Below, one piece after another: positions 8,996 to 18,269 of a stretch of DNA of 64,000 bases. Numbering within the stretch: the first letter of the stretch is position 1; each line of letters begins with the position of its first letter. This stretch comes from Clostridia bacterium (GTDB lineage Bacteria; Bacillota; Clostridia; Peptostreptococcales; Anaerovoracaceae): the NCBI GenBank assembly GCA_902363595.1, contig CABJAP010000019.1, positions 1-64,000 on the forward strand. Reading direction: 5' to 3'. Made by a program: the position numbers and the translations under genes. The notes under the pieces are model-generated. The model worked only from the letters and a program-made list of their open reading frames with translations. It did no database searches and had not been told where the DNA came from.

Positions 8996-9523
8996 ATGGA
9001 TGCAAACAAAAGAAGATCTCAAATCCTCGCCCTATTGAAAAAATCTCAGATGCCGGTCAGCGCATCATCTCTGGCAGAACAGTTATCGGTAAGCCGGCAG
9101 ATTATTGTAGGAGATGTGGCCATTTTAAGAGCATCAGGCGCCCATATTTCAGCTACACCCAGAGGGTATGTTTATGAAGAAGAGGCTTCCGCCTTCCCTT
9201 ATGAAGGTCTGCTGGCCTGTCGCCATAGTCCTGACCAGCTCCGGGAAGAACTCTATACCATCGTCGATTACGGAGGTTTTGTCATCGATGTCACTATCGA
9301 ACATCCTCTATACGGCCAGTTGTCCGGCCCATTGAACATCGGCTCCCGCTACGATGTGGACCTGTTCATTGAAAAAGTAGAAGCTGCGGAAAATGCCAAA
9401 CCCCTCAGCGTTCTCACAGGAGGCATTCACCTTCACCGGATTGGCTGCAAAGATTCAGCCGTGTTTTCCCTTATAAAAGAAAAGTTGGACGAAAAGGGGA
9501 TCATCTTCTCGTCCGCAGAATAA
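8996..9523 (+). CDS. niaR: niacin-responsive transcription repressor
   Basis: This 175-aa protein has an N-terminal winged helix (HTH_11: SASSLAEQLSVSRQIIVGDV, about residues 18-37) and a C-terminal 3H domain named for three conserved histidines, visible around IEHPLYG, GGIHLHRIG and neighbours. That combination is the NiaR (YrxA) family, which represses NAD synthesis and niacin transport genes when nicotinic acid is abundant. The start is ATG 8996, directed by AAAGGAGG, not the longer frame. Its stop abuts the stop of the convergent diguanylate cyclase gene with no space for a terminator. Confidence 0.9.
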   Translation: MDANKRRSQILALLKKSQMPVSASSLAEQLSVSRQIIVGDVAILRASGAHISATPRGYVYEEEASAFPYEGLLACRHSPDQLREELYTIVDYGGFVIDVTIEHPLYGQLSGPLNIGSRYDVDLFIEKVEAAENAKPLSVLTGGIHLHRIGCKDSAVFSLIKEKLDEKGIIFSSAE

Positions 9524-11434
9524 TTAATAGATTGTGAAGCCGTTTTTACCACGTTCCTTTGTCTGATACAACGCAGCATCCGCATTTCTATAAAGTGTAT
9601 CAAAATCAGCTCCATCCTTTGGGGCTGCCGCCGCTCCGATGCTGGCCGTGCTGTGCAGCGACAAATTGCCGATGACATAATCTCGATCCAGAGCTTGTGA
9701 TAAGTCTTCTATCTTTTCTTGGAGTTGGCTCATCTCCCGAAATGGCATGAAGGCTACGAACTCATCTCCCCCGATTCGACCTGCAAAAGCATCTGATGCA
9801 ATATGGCTTTGTATGGTTTTGGCAAAGGCGCATATCACGCAGTCACCAGCTGCATGTCCGTACCGATCATTAACCAGCTTGAAATTATCAATATCAAAAA
9901 TAACAAATGCATAGTTTTGATCCGTATTTTCCTTTAAAAGCTGTTCAATATGCTGCCTGGTCGAAGTCTTATTGTACAAACCCGTCATTTCATCGGTTTC
10001 TACTCGCTGCGCCATGTGGATTTCCTGACGTTTTTCCTGGTCAATGTTTCGCCGATAGGTAAACATGTGAACACAAGCATCCTCAGGGCTGTAATAAATA
10101 TTTGCATCAATACGCATCCAGAAATAATCGGTACCGTTTTCGCTGATCATAAAGTCATAGCATAGATGCGAATTTCCCTTTTCAAACTCTTCCATGACAT
10201 GCTTTGGCGCGAACAGATCAATATACCCCTGACGAAATTCTTCTTTAATTTGTTTTTCTGCAACTACTTTCAGCGCCTCATCGAACATCATGTTTTTAGG
10301 TACTCCCAGGCTTTCGAAGTAACGGACCGTACTTGCACCGGCCGCACAGTTTTTGGTGATATTCAGTTCATAGATATTTTCATATAACTGCTCTGTTACC
10401 TTGCGAAATGTCTGCTGCCGTTCTTCCGTAAGCTCCATAATTTTTCGGTTAAAGCTTTTAACTACCCGGGTAAGTACAATCAAGATAATCGCCAGAATGA
10501 GAATAATAATCAAAACCGTCTCAATCAGGTTCATTCGGATTTGTTTTATAATCTTTCCCGTATTTTGATCAACCACCAGCGACCAGTCCAGCTCGGGAAT
10601 ATAACGGTTTACAACATAGTCTTTTTTTCCGCTTTTGTCTTTCCCGCCGGACCAAAAGCTTTCTACCTTTCCGCTGGCGTTCTTCCAGCTGAGAATTTTT
10701 TCCCGGATGTTTCGATCATAGTCGTTGACTTGGAAAAGACTCTTTTTTTCATACCCATTATAATCGGCAGAAAGCTCAATCTCTGCGTTGCGATTGATAA
10801 AAAACGCATTTACGCCAAATTCTTCTTCGTACTGCAGGAGTTTTTGGCGCAGATCAGCGATACGCAGACCAACACCGACCACACCCAGAAGGTTGTTCGA
10901 TGCGTCCTTGACTTTGCAATTTACAAAAATGGTAATTTCATTGTTGGCAGCCGCAACTTCATCGTTATCCACATTCAGCGAATATTCCTCATCATTGCCG
11001 GCCATGGTATAATACCAGTCATTTTCAGGGTTATCCTTTGTCAAGGTTCGATCTAATCCTTGGAAATTATAATAGCGCTTTGTTGCCGCAGAAACCAGAA
11101 ATACCGAATCATATCCATACTTGCTGCGGTAGGTTTCCAAATATTCGCGAATCGTGTCTATGTAGGCGTTGCTCTTTAGATGATCAGATTCTTCTATCAG
11201 AAGCGTTCTCAATAAACTGTCATTCGCCATGGTTTGAGAGATGTTCACCGGTTTTGAAAGTATGGAACTCAGTTCCTGATAAATTCCCTCTGAAGCCAAG
11301 GTTGACACCTGTTCGATATTTTCAATAGATTGGCTGTAGTTAGCCTGATAACTGAGCAGTGCTGTCAAAACAAACCCAATGATAACGATTGCACAGATCA
11401 ACAGATTTGTCTTTAGCAATATGTTTCTCTTCAA
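9524..11434 (-). CDS. membrane diguanylate cyclase with extracellular Cache sensor
   Basis: This 636-aa protein has a transmembrane helix near the N-terminus, a roughly 270-residue extracellular double-Cache sensor, a second transmembrane helix (LIETVLIIILILAIILIV), a PAS-like linker and a C-terminal GGDEF domain with an intact GGDEF signature (RIGGDEFVAF). It should make cyclic di-GMP from two GTP on sensing a small ligand outside the cell. The RxxD inhibitory site normally five residues before GGDEF is not seen, so product inhibition may be lost. A TTG at 11503 would overlap the hom stop, but a terminator lies after hom, and GAGGG ahead of TTG 11434 gives the better start. Confidence 0.82.
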   Translation of the reverse strand: MKRNILLKTNLLICAIVIIGFVLTALLSYQANYSQSIENIEQVSTLASEGIYQELSSILSKPVNISQTMANDSLLRTLLIEESDHLKSNAYIDTIREYLETYRSKYGYDSVFLVSAATKRYYNFQGLDRTLTKDNPENDWYYTMAGNDEEYSLNVDNDEVAAANNEITIFVNCKVKDASNNLLGVVGVGLRIADLRQKLLQYEEEFGVNAFFINRNAEIELSADYNGYEKKSLFQVNDYDRNIREKILSWKNASGKVESFWSGGKDKSGKKDYVVNRYIPELDWSLVVDQNTGKIIKQIRMNLIETVLIIILILAIILIVLTRVVKSFNRKIMELTEERQQTFRKVTEQLYENIYELNITKNCAAGASTVRYFESLGVPKNMMFDEALKVVAEKQIKEEFRQGYIDLFAPKHVMEEFEKGNSHLCYDFMISENGTDYFWMRIDANIYYSPEDACVHMFTYRRNIDQEKRQEIHMAQRVETDEMTGLYNKTSTRQHIEQLLKENTDQNYAFVIFDIDNFKLVNDRYGHAAGDCVICAFAKTIQSHIASDAFAGRIGGDEFVAFMPFREMSQLQEKIEDLSQALDRDYVIGNLSLHSTASIGAAAAPKDGADFDTLYRNADAALYQTKERGKNGFTIY

Positions 11435-11459
11435 AAAATAAACCCTCTTTCCCCTAATG

Positions 11460-11485
11460 GAAAAAGGCAGCCTGCAAAGCTGCCT
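11460..11485 (-). terminator. terminator of hom
   Basis: Arms AGGCAGC and GCTGCCT with a 7-base loop are followed on the minus strand by TTTT, 15 bases after the hom stop. It separates hom from the cyclase gene and argues for the shorter cyclase start. Confidence 0.7.
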
Positions 11486-11499
11486 CTTTTCTTTAAACG

Positions 11500-12534
11500 T
11501 CAATCACGTGCAATAATAGCCATCAAATCAGCAAAGATGCCGTATCCGCTCTGGCGAGTCTCCGGTGCCTCCTCGATCAGCGTCAATCTGCCCATCAGGT
11601 CGGTCTCCACAGTAATAATGGAAGATGTACCGTCAATTGCGGCATAAATATTGTTTTTATCCACCTCTTCCGGACCTACTTTTCCATGGACAACTCCGTC
11701 CTCATCACGGTAGAGACTGCACATAAGCTTAATGACGCGGCCCTTTTGTTCAGCCTCCTTGATGTCCGCTTGCGTTATATGTTCAATGCCTTCGCGTTCC
11801 ACATCCAGCGGCGTCATATCCGCATCCATAAATACGTTGGCAAGCACAGCAACTTTTGCCGCCGCATCATATCCTCCCATATCGGTGGATGGGTTGGCTT
11901 CAATAAAGCCCCGCTTTTTTCCTTCGGAAATAATCTCTGCACACTTGCGGCCTTTTGCCAGCTCGCAGAGTATGTAATTCGTCGTACTGTTGAGGATTCC
12001 GGATATTCGTTTTACCTCGCACATACTCAGATAATCGCGTTTCATATTGAATATGGGGGTACCGTCCATTACGGTCGTTTCATATAAGAACCTGCAATTA
12101 TTCTCTTCAGCCAGCTGGGATAATTCCCGATACGCCCATGCAACCGGGCCTTTATTGGCTGTTATGGCATGTCTGCCCCGCTTCAAGGCTCCCCGGATAT
12201 GGTTAGTTGCCACTTTTCCAGATGCGAATTCCAGAGGCGTAAGCTCGATCAGCACATCATAATCCACTTTGTCCACGATATTCTGCGATGTGGAATTCTC
12301 AGAAAATCCTAAAATCTTATCAAATCTACCGCTATTTTGAACATTCTTAAGCGCTTTATCCAGATCAATGCCCCAAGCATCTACCAGGTTGCCCCTCGTT
12401 TTGGTCGTGATCGCGACAACGGTCACCCGCGTGTTATACTTTTTTCGGAGCACCTCCTCCTTTTCCAATAGAATCTTTGCAAACGCCTGTCCTGCATTGC
12501 CAAAACCGATTAAAGCCAATTTTACCTCTTTCAT
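11500..12534 (-). CDS. hom: homoserine dehydrogenase (no ACT domain)
   Basis: This 344-aa cytoplasmic enzyme reduces aspartate semialdehyde to homoserine with NAD(P)H. The Rossmann motif GFGNAGQAF is at the N-terminus, the conserved ITANKGPVA lies mid-protein, and the signature segment ANPSTDMGGYDAAAKVAVL carries the catalytic Asp and Lys. It ends without the C-terminal ACT domain of allosterically regulated enzymes, so feedback control by threonine is not expected. AAGGAGGG is six bases before the ATG. A -10-like TATAAT (12570-12575 on the minus strand) lies upstream without a clear -35 box. No other threonine or methionine genes are adjacent. Confidence 0.88.
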   Translation of the reverse strand: MKEVKLALIGFGNAGQAFAKILLEKEEVLRKKYNTRVTVVAITTKTRGNLVDAWGIDLDKALKNVQNSGRFDKILGFSENSTSQNIVDKVDYDVLIELTPLEFASGKVATNHIRGALKRGRHAITANKGPVAWAYRELSQLAEENNCRFLYETTVMDGTPIFNMKRDYLSMCEVKRISGILNSTTNYILCELAKGRKCAEIISEGKKRGFIEANPSTDMGGYDAAAKVAVLANVFMDADMTPLDVEREGIEHITQADIKEAEQKGRVIKLMCSLYRDEDGVVHGKVGPEEVDKNNIYAAIDGTSSIITVETDLMGRLTLIEEAPETRQSGYGIFADLMAIIARD

Positions 12535-12605
12535 GAAACGCCCTCCTTTTTCTCTTCTGCTCTTAGTCCATTATACAAGAAAAAGCGGTCTGCTTCCACA
12601 ACATT

Positions 12606-13496
12606 TTATTCAGAAACGCGGTTTGCTGCGATTACCCCCGCCACAACCAGGATCAAACCCGCTGCGGTATACCATCCGAAGGAATCTCCTTGGAATGCGA
12701 TTCCACTCACAACTCCGGTCAGGGTGATCAAATTCACTTGAAGCATGGAAGCCTGGGGCGCCGGCATCTTTGAAACCACGTAATTAAACAAAATATAGCA
12801 AAGAAAGGATCCGGCCGCACCTAAAAACAATACCGCCAAACCCACTTCCGGATATTGAAAACAGACGGCATAGCAGGAAAAGCCTTTGCCTCTTATAAGG
12901 TTAAGAAGATTGAACCAGATGCCCCCCATAAGAGCCATGGTAAAGGTCCGCTCCATGGGGGAAAATTGGTCTGATATATGTCCCGACATAATGGTGAACA
13001 CCGCCCCAGTCACCACCATGCCGATCAGGAACAAATAACCGCCTGCTTTTCCTCCCAGAGAAAAACCTTCACTGAACACAATGGAAATAATTACGCCCAA
13101 AAAGGATAGGGCGATCCCGCCGGCCACAACGGGCTTGATGGAACGTTTTAAGATCAGAGCCGTAATCAGGACCACTGCAATGGGAATCATGGCATAGACT
13201 ATAGCGGATTCTGAGGCTGTTGTCAGATCAACTCCACAGGTCTCGCAAATTGTATTGATACATGGCTGAATGAAAGCTGCCAGCGCAACCAGCCAAACCC
13301 GCTTTCCTCGATAATGAATTCGGATAAGTTTAAACATAGCCAATGCCAGGAAAAGAACCATGGCAATCGTCCACCTGCAGGCCAAGACCTGAATCGCATC
13401 CAGTTGTGTAAGCGCGATCTTTGATCCCAAAAAAGTGAGGCCAAAAAGAACCGATTCAATGACCGCCGCTGCATAAACAATTTTTTTCGTCTGCAT
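12606..13496 (-). CDS. EamA (DMT) family permease
   Basis: This 296-aa inner-membrane protein has ten predicted hydrophobic helices in two EamA repeats, the hallmark of drug/metabolite transporters (RhaT/YdcZ-like). Substrate cannot be inferred; many relatives export amino acids or metabolites. AAGGAA about eight bases upstream supports ATG 13496. The ribosome binding site lies directly downstream of the U-run of the terminator of the aminotransferase gene, leaving no room for a promoter between, so expression may depend on read-through or on a promoter inside 13545-13576. Confidence 0.82.
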   Translation of the reverse strand: MQTKKIVYAAAVIESVLFGLTFLGSKIALTQLDAIQVLACRWTIAMVLFLALAMFKLIRIHYRGKRVWLVALAAFIQPCINTICETCGVDLTTASESAIVYAMIPIAVVLITALILKRSIKPVVAGGIALSFLGVIISIVFSEGFSLGGKAGGYLFLIGMVVTGAVFTIMSGHISDQFSPMERTFTMALMGGIWFNLLNLIRGKGFSCYAVCFQYPEVGLAVLFLGAAGSFLCYILFNYVVSKMPAPQASMLQVNLITLTGVVSGIAFQGDSFGWYTAAGLILVVAGVIAANRVSE

Positions 13497-13511
13497 TATG
13501 TAAATTCCTTT

Positions 13512-13543
13512 AAAAAAAGGGTACATGAAAAATCATGCACCCT
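13512..13543 (-). terminator. terminator after the aminotransferase gene
   Basis: Arms AGGGT-x-CATGA and TCATG-x-ACCCT with a short A-rich loop are followed on the minus strand by seven T. The T-run is directly followed by the AAAGGA of the EamA gene. Confidence 0.75.
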
Positions 13544-13576
13544 TGTAATTGAAATATACTCGATATGGTTCCGATA

Positions 13577-14926
13577 TTACAGGCATTCCTTGATTGCTTC
13601 TTCGTAAATCTCAAGACCAGCATCGATCTGAGCGTCGGTTACGCACAGCGGGCACAGGAAACGGATTACGTTGCCGTATGTACCTGCTGATTCCAGAATC
13701 AGGCCCTTCTTAACTGCAGCGTTTACAATGTTAGCTACCAGGTCAGCGGCCGGAGTCTTCTTCGCTTTGTCTGTTACAAATTCGATACCCATCATGCATC
13801 CGGTTCCTCTAACGTCGCCGATTACATCATATTTCTTCGCCCATTCGTTGAACTTAGCTGTGCATTTTTCTGCAATTGCTCTTGCTTTTGCCGGATAATC
13901 TTCCTTTGTCATAACATCGATTACCTGCAGTGCTGCTGCGCAGGATACCGGGTTACCGCAGTATGTACCGCCGATGGTTCCGGCTGTTACCGCATCCATG
14001 ATTTCAGCGCTTGCTGTTACAGCTGACAGAGGCATTCCGCCTGCGATGGATTTTGCTGTGGTCATGATGTCAGGTGCGCATCCTGCTTCTTTAAAGTATT
14101 CGGACGCGAACATTCTTCCGGATCTTGCCCAGCCTGACTGTACTTCGTCTGTGATCATCAGGATTCCGTTGTCGTCGCAGATCTTTCTTACTGCCTTAAC
14201 CCATTCGATCGGTGCCGGAATAAATCCGCCCTCACCCTGTACAGGCTCGAATACGATGGCTGCTGTAGCGTCTTTCGGAGTCGCTTCGATGAATACGTCT
14301 TCCAGCTTGTTTACGTAGTATTCGATCGCTTCTGCTTCGCTCATGCCTTCCGGTCTTCTGTAGAGGTTGGGGAACTCTGCTCTGTATACGCCGTCTGGGA
14401 ATGGTCCCATACCGATCGCATATGCTTTCTTAGCGGTCATGGCCATGGTCATCTGCGTTCTTCCGTGGAACGCGCCTGTAAATACGATGATATTCGGACG
14501 GCCTGTTGCGCTCTTAGCGATTTTAACAGCGTTTTCGTCTGCTTCTGCTCCGGAGTTAACGAACATGGTCTTTTTCTTGTCGCCTCTTACTGGCACGATT
14601 TCGTTCATCTTTTCAGCCAGTTCGATATATCTTTCATGTGTTGTGATGTTCATCATTGCATGGAAGTATTTTTCGGACTGTTCTTTTACAGCATCGATCA
14701 GCTGAGGATTGCTGTATCCGATATTCAGTACACCTACTCCACCTACCCAGTCTAAGATCAGGTTGCCGTCAACGTCTTCGATCATTGCGCCTTCACCGCG
14801 TTTGATAACCAGCGGATATCCGCACTTGATCGCGTTAGGAATCGCAGCTTCTCTTCTGGCGATGATTTCCTTTGCCTTTGGACCAGGTAACGGTGTTACG
14901 ATTTTCGGTAATGCTTCTCTTAACAT
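13577..14926 (-). CDS. gabT: class III aminotransferase (4-aminobutyrate aminotransferase type)
   Basis: This 449-aa PLP-dependent fold-type I transaminase transfers the omega-amino group of 4-aminobutyrate or a related amino acid to 2-oxoglutarate. Seen are the NSGAEADENAVKIAK segment (about residue 125), the phosphate-binding FHGRT, VFEPVQGEGG, the Asp motif ITDEVQSGWARSGRMF, and the Schiff-base lysine in TTAKSIAGGMP. The assignment to GABA rather than ornithine, 5-aminovalerate or lysine-derived amines is uncertain. GGAGG seven bases ahead fixes ATG 14926. It has its own likely sigma-A promoter and a strong terminator. The next operon encodes a saccharopine-dehydrogenase-like enzyme, so a role in lysine- or polyamine-type catabolism is conceivable. 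Confidence 0.82.
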   Translation of the reverse strand: MLREALPKIVTPLPGPKAKEIIARREAAIPNAIKCGYPLVIKRGEGAMIEDVDGNLILDWVGGVGVLNIGYSNPQLIDAVKEQSEKYFHAMMNITTHERYIELAEKMNEIVPVRGDKKKTMFVNSGAEADENAVKIAKSATGRPNIIVFTGAFHGRTQMTMAMTAKKAYAIGMGPFPDGVYRAEFPNLYRRPEGMSEAEAIEYYVNKLEDVFIEATPKDATAAIVFEPVQGEGGFIPAPIEWVKAVRKICDDNGILMITDEVQSGWARSGRMFASEYFKEAGCAPDIMTTAKSIAGGMPLSAVTASAEIMDAVTAGTIGGTYCGNPVSCAAALQVIDVMTKEDYPAKARAIAEKCTAKFNEWAKKYDVIGDVRGTGCMMGIEFVTDKAKKTPAADLVANIVNAAVKKGLILESAGTYGNVIRFLCPLCVTDAQIDAGLEIYEEAIKECL

Positions 14927-14978
14927 TTTGTTTCCTCCATAATATACTTCAAAATTATCAATTGTAAGTAACAATCTA

Positions 14979-15007
14979 ATTTTATCCTACTTTGACCTGA
15001 AACGCAA
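14979..15007 (-). promoter_or_regulatory. possible aminotransferase promoter (sigma-A)
   Basis: Minus-strand TTGCGT (15002-15007) and TAAAAT (14979-14984) with a 17-base spacer lie 53 bases before the gene. A poor -24/-12 resemblance in the same place lacks the essential GG and was not accepted. Confidence 0.4.
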
Positions 15008-15132
15008 GGTATATAGCAAATTTCTCATTTTTTAAAATGGTCTGAATACTTCTGTTTGCCCTTATTGCAGGACACCTTTGTTTTCCATGAATCTAATATT
15101 TGATTTAACGTCTCGTTTTCAAGAAATTCGGC

Positions 15133-16866
15133 TCAGGATTTGTCCATGCGGCTTTTGAGGCCATATTGGGCGATCTTTCGTGAGACAGTAGATTGATTGA
15201 CTCCCAGCACTTCAGCCGCTTTGACCGTGGTGCCGTATTCGTCCAGCGCCATTTTGATCAGATCTTTTTCCAGTTCCTCGATAGCGGCATCCAGCCTGGT
15301 AATCTGATTGACTTTTACTTTTTTTTGAAATTCTTCTCCTTTAAAGACCGGCGGAAGATCATCAATGGTAATCGTCGGCTTGGGCGTGGTCAGAACCAGC
15401 CTTTCAATGGTATTTTCCAGCTGGCGGATATTGCCCGGCCACGGATATTCTTCCAATGCAGAAATGGCATTGTTGGAAAGCTGCATTTCTTTGTTGTAAG
15501 CAGCGCAGAACCGTTTGAAAAAATGTTTTGATAATAGGGGCACGTCTTCTTTTCTCTCCCGCAGAGGCGGAATGCTGATGGGAATCACGTTTAACCGATA
15601 ATACAGATCCTCACGGAAATTTCCCAAAGCCACCTGCTCTTCCAGGTCTTTGTTGGTAGCCGCGATGACGCGGATATCCAGATCGATCTCCTGGGTGCCT
15701 CCCACTCGAATCAGCATTTTTTCCTGCAGCACATGCAGGAGTTTTACTTGCTGTTCAATGGGCAGTTCACTGATTTCATCTAAAAATAACGTACCGCCGC
15801 TGGCCGCCTCTACCAATCCAATTTTTCCGCCTTTATTGGCTCCTGTAAAAGAACCCTCTTCATAGCCGAACAACTCGGATTCTACGATAGACGGCGAAAT
15901 CGTTCCGCAGTTGACTTTGACAAACGGCTGATTTTTGCGGTCGCTGAGGCTGTATATATACCGGGCAATCACTTCTTTTCCAGTTCCGGTCTCGCCGTTG
16001 ATCAGCACCGTAGCCTTTGTAGGCGCAATCATTTTTACCAGAGTCTTAATCTCAAACATGGTGTCGTTGCAAGTTACGATCTTGTCTTCTTTCTCCCTGA
16101 GGATATTATCAAAGGCTTCGCTTTCGCCCAGCTCGGCGATCATTTTGCTGATCTTCATCTGTGTTGAATAGTCTCTGGTGACGGATATTACCTTTTCAAT
16201 TTCTCCGTCCTTATTCAAAACAGGCGCGCTGACGGAAACCAGTTCTTCGCCGATTCGAGTCCGCTGTATGACCACCTGGGATTGCTTTGATTCCAGTACC
16301 TTAACGCTTACCGATGGGACAAATATACCCTCTCGCTCCACATCGTACACATTTTTGCCTACGAAATAATTGGACGATACCCCGCAGGTCTGGGAGATCT
16401 TCTCCCCTGCGAATTCAATGTTTCCTTTGCCGTCGGTCACCATCAGCGTATCGTCGCCGTATTCATTAAAAACGCTGATCAGCTCCCGGTTCAGTTCCAG
16501 CGTCTTTTGGGACAGATTTTCCACCCGGATTACATCTGTAAAGTCTACAATGAAGAACCAGATGTAATCCTCTTCAACCGCACAGTTGATTTTGACCGGC
16601 ATGCCGTTAATCTCTGTGTTCAGCAGCTCCCCCTCCATCAGACGGCCAAGCTCTTCACTCTTTAAGATACTTTTAACGCTGCCGGCCTTCTCAGCCGGGT
16701 CCAGATCCAAGAGCATTTTCGCATTGTTGTTGATCATTAAGATTTTAAAACTTTTCTTTTCGCACAAAATCAGACCGTCGCTGCATCCGCAAATAAGCCC
16801 CACATACAGCCGATTCTCCACAATCGCCTTTTCAGCAGAGCCTTTTAGCTCAAATTCCTTTTCCAT
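15133..16866 (-). CDS. sigma-54-dependent transcriptional activator, PAS-AAA+-Fis (EBP 1)
   Basis: This 577-aa enhancer-binding protein has two N-terminal sensory regions, the second a PAS domain, then an AAA+ domain with Walker A GETGTGKE, the sigma-54 loop, Walker B GGTLFLDEI and the arginine-finger segment [12 protein letters not shown] Fis-type helix-turn-helix ends the protein (TVKAAEVLGVNQSTVSRKIA). The loop that contacts sigma-54 reads GSFTGA instead of the usual GAFTGA. It lies downstream of the saccharopine-dehydrogenase-like gene, which has a perfect sigma-54 promoter, and is its most likely activator. GAGGAG eight bases upstream fixes ATG 16866. Confidence 0.9.
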   Translation of the reverse strand: MEKEFELKGSAEKAIVENRLYVGLICGCSDGLILCEKKSFKILMINNNAKMLLDLDPAEKAGSVKSILKSEELGRLMEGELLNTEINGMPVKINCAVEEDYIWFFIVDFTDVIRVENLSQKTLELNRELISVFNEYGDDTLMVTDGKGNIEFAGEKISQTCGVSSNYFVGKNVYDVEREGIFVPSVSVKVLESKQSQVVIQRTRIGEELVSVSAPVLNKDGEIEKVISVTRDYSTQMKISKMIAELGESEAFDNILREKEDKIVTCNDTMFEIKTLVKMIAPTKATVLINGETGTGKEVIARYIYSLSDRKNQPFVKVNCGTISPSIVESELFGYEEGSFTGANKGGKIGLVEAASGGTLFLDEISELPIEQQVKLLHVLQEKMLIRVGGTQEIDLDIRVIAATNKDLEEQVALGNFREDLYYRLNVIPISIPPLRERKEDVPLLSKHFFKRFCAAYNKEMQLSNNAISALEEYPWPGNIRQLENTIERLVLTTPKPTITIDDLPPVFKGEEFQKKVKVNQITRLDAAIEELEKDLIKMALDEYGTTVKAAEVLGVNQSTVSRKIAQYGLKSRMDKS

Positions 16867-16903
16867 ATTTGGTTCTCCTCGTTGTTTACACACCCACCCG
16901 TTC

Positions 16904-16918
16904 AAATGTACTACATTT
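16904..16918. promoter_or_regulatory. palindrome ahead of the EBP 1 gene
   Basis: AAATGTA and TACATTT flank a single base, a perfect 15-bp palindrome 38 bases before the EBP 1 start. It could be an operator for control of the activator gene. Confidence 0.3.
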
Positions 16919-16970
16919 TGCTTAAAATCACTACAATAATTCTGTAAAAATTCTTGTTTGCTTCCGAATA

Positions 16971-17014
16971 GTAAAAGAGCACTTGAAGCTTTATTACCCC
17001 AAGTGTCCTTTTAC
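16971..17014 (-). terminator. terminator of the saccharopine-dehydrogenase-like gene 1
   Basis: Arms GTAAAAG-xx-CACTTG and CAAGTG-xx-CTTTTAC form a long hairpin 21 bases after the stop; its 3' arm is U-rich. Confidence 0.6.
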
Positions 17015-17034
17015 AAAAGATTAAAATGTCAGAA

Positions 17035-18201
17035 CTAAAGTTGTTCTGTGACTTTGGCAAATACATGCACGTTTCTCTTTTCCAGCTCCCTGAAATAGAT
17101 ATCAGTATTCAGAACCTGTTCGCCGGTAAAGAAGCCTTTTTCTTTGACCTGCCCTCTTGCCAGCATTTTAGCGGTAATCGCCCCCGGAAAACCTACTGAG
17201 AAATGTCCGTTGGATAAACCCCAAGGATGGTGGTGGAGATCCGTCTCCACTTCATACGTGCATTTCTTCCCGTCCTTTGTGCCCGTAACAATGACACGCA
17301 AAAGTTTCATATCATCCGGCGTTCCCATCTTTGTTCCCGGTTTGGTCTCGAACACTTCCAGCAGAAAATCTCTAGGTGCGATCGCCGTGCCTTTTACGTT
17401 GATCTTTTCCTGACTGCCCAGTCCATTTTCGATGAGGAAACGCAGACGTTCTTCAAACAGTGTGGGCAGCGCCAGCTTAAAGGCTACGTTCTTAATGCCT
17501 TTGTCTTTATATGCAATGGGCATGGTAGCTACTTCCGAATGAATCATGTTATACAGATTCAATGTTCCGTAGGGCTCTGGAAAATCCACCGTCATTTTGC
17601 CGGAAAAAGGCGGCAGCTCCACATGCTCTCCGTCCTTATATTCAAAATTGTTCATTGTGAATTCTTCAATAATGGTGTTTAGAGCATAGGGCGGAACAAA
17701 GCCATATCCAGACGCACTGCGATTGATGATCGCATCCAGAATCAAAATATCCTCTACTGTATCCAAACGATCCGTCGCATATTTAGTCAATACGTTTACG
17801 ATTCCCGGAGCGCTGCCGGATCCCACGATTCCGGTAATTCCCGCTCGTCTGAAATCCTCGTCTCGTCCCATCTGTTCCACCGCCCAGTGAAACAGGCCGC
17901 CGAAATCCGTGTAATTGGTCTTTGACTCGATGCAGGCGTCCATCACATCCATATTGAACACATGGGATGAACCGTTGATGACAACATCGTATTCTTCCAA
18001 TGCTTGAGCCAGTGTCTGCGTATCCTTGAGATCGATTGCCTTTGTCTCAATCTTGGGCGAACCGACCAGTTCCTTTCTGGCCTTCAATGCCTCTTCATTG
18101 ATATCGATCAATAAGACTTTTTCCACATCCTCCGTTTCTACAAAATCATAGATTGCAGATAAGCTCTGCCTTCCTGCTCCACCTGTTATTGCCGCTTTCA
18201 T
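17035..18201 (-). CDS. saccharopine dehydrogenase-like NAD(P) oxidoreductase 1
   Basis: This 388-aa protein begins with a Rossmann motif (TGGAGRQSLSAIYDF) and carries the saccharopine-dehydrogenase NADP domain with the typical VVINGSSHVFN and GIVGSGSAPGIVNVL segments, followed by the family's C-terminal catalytic domain. Family members reduce or oxidise imine or semialdehyde forms of lysine, or related carboxy-amines. The substrate here is unknown. AGGAGG seven bases upstream fixes ATG 18201. It is transcribed alone from a perfect sigma-54 promoter and followed by its own terminator and then the activator gene. A second paralogue with similar control is at 38588. Confidence 0.8.
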   Translation of the reverse strand: MKAAITGGAGRQSLSAIYDFVETEDVEKVLLIDINEEALKARKELVGSPKIETKAIDLKDTQTLAQALEEYDVVINGSSHVFNMDVMDACIESKTNYTDFGGLFHWAVEQMGRDEDFRRAGITGIVGSGSAPGIVNVLTKYATDRLDTVEDILILDAIINRSASGYGFVPPYALNTIIEEFTMNNFEYKDGEHVELPPFSGKMTVDFPEPYGTLNLYNMIHSEVATMPIAYKDKGIKNVAFKLALPTLFEERLRFLIENGLGSQEKINVKGTAIAPRDFLLEVFETKPGTKMGTPDDMKLLRVIVTGTKDGKKCTYEVETDLHHHPWGLSNGHFSVGFPGAITAKMLARGQVKEKGFFTGEQVLNTDIYFRELEKRNVHVFAKVTEQL

Positions 18202-18269
18202 CGTTTTACCTCCTAAATTAATCTGCTCCTGCCGATCACTACGTTTAAATATTTGCACTTATTTGTAAC

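Noticed and set aside
9524..11503. longer start (TTG 11503) for the diguanylate cyclase, overlapping hom by four bases
   Set aside because: A terminator hairpin lies between that start and the better ribosome binding site at TTG 11434.
14990..15020. possible -24/-12 element ahead of the aminotransferase gene
   Set aside because: The -24 GG is absent; a sigma-A arrangement with 17-base spacing fits better.
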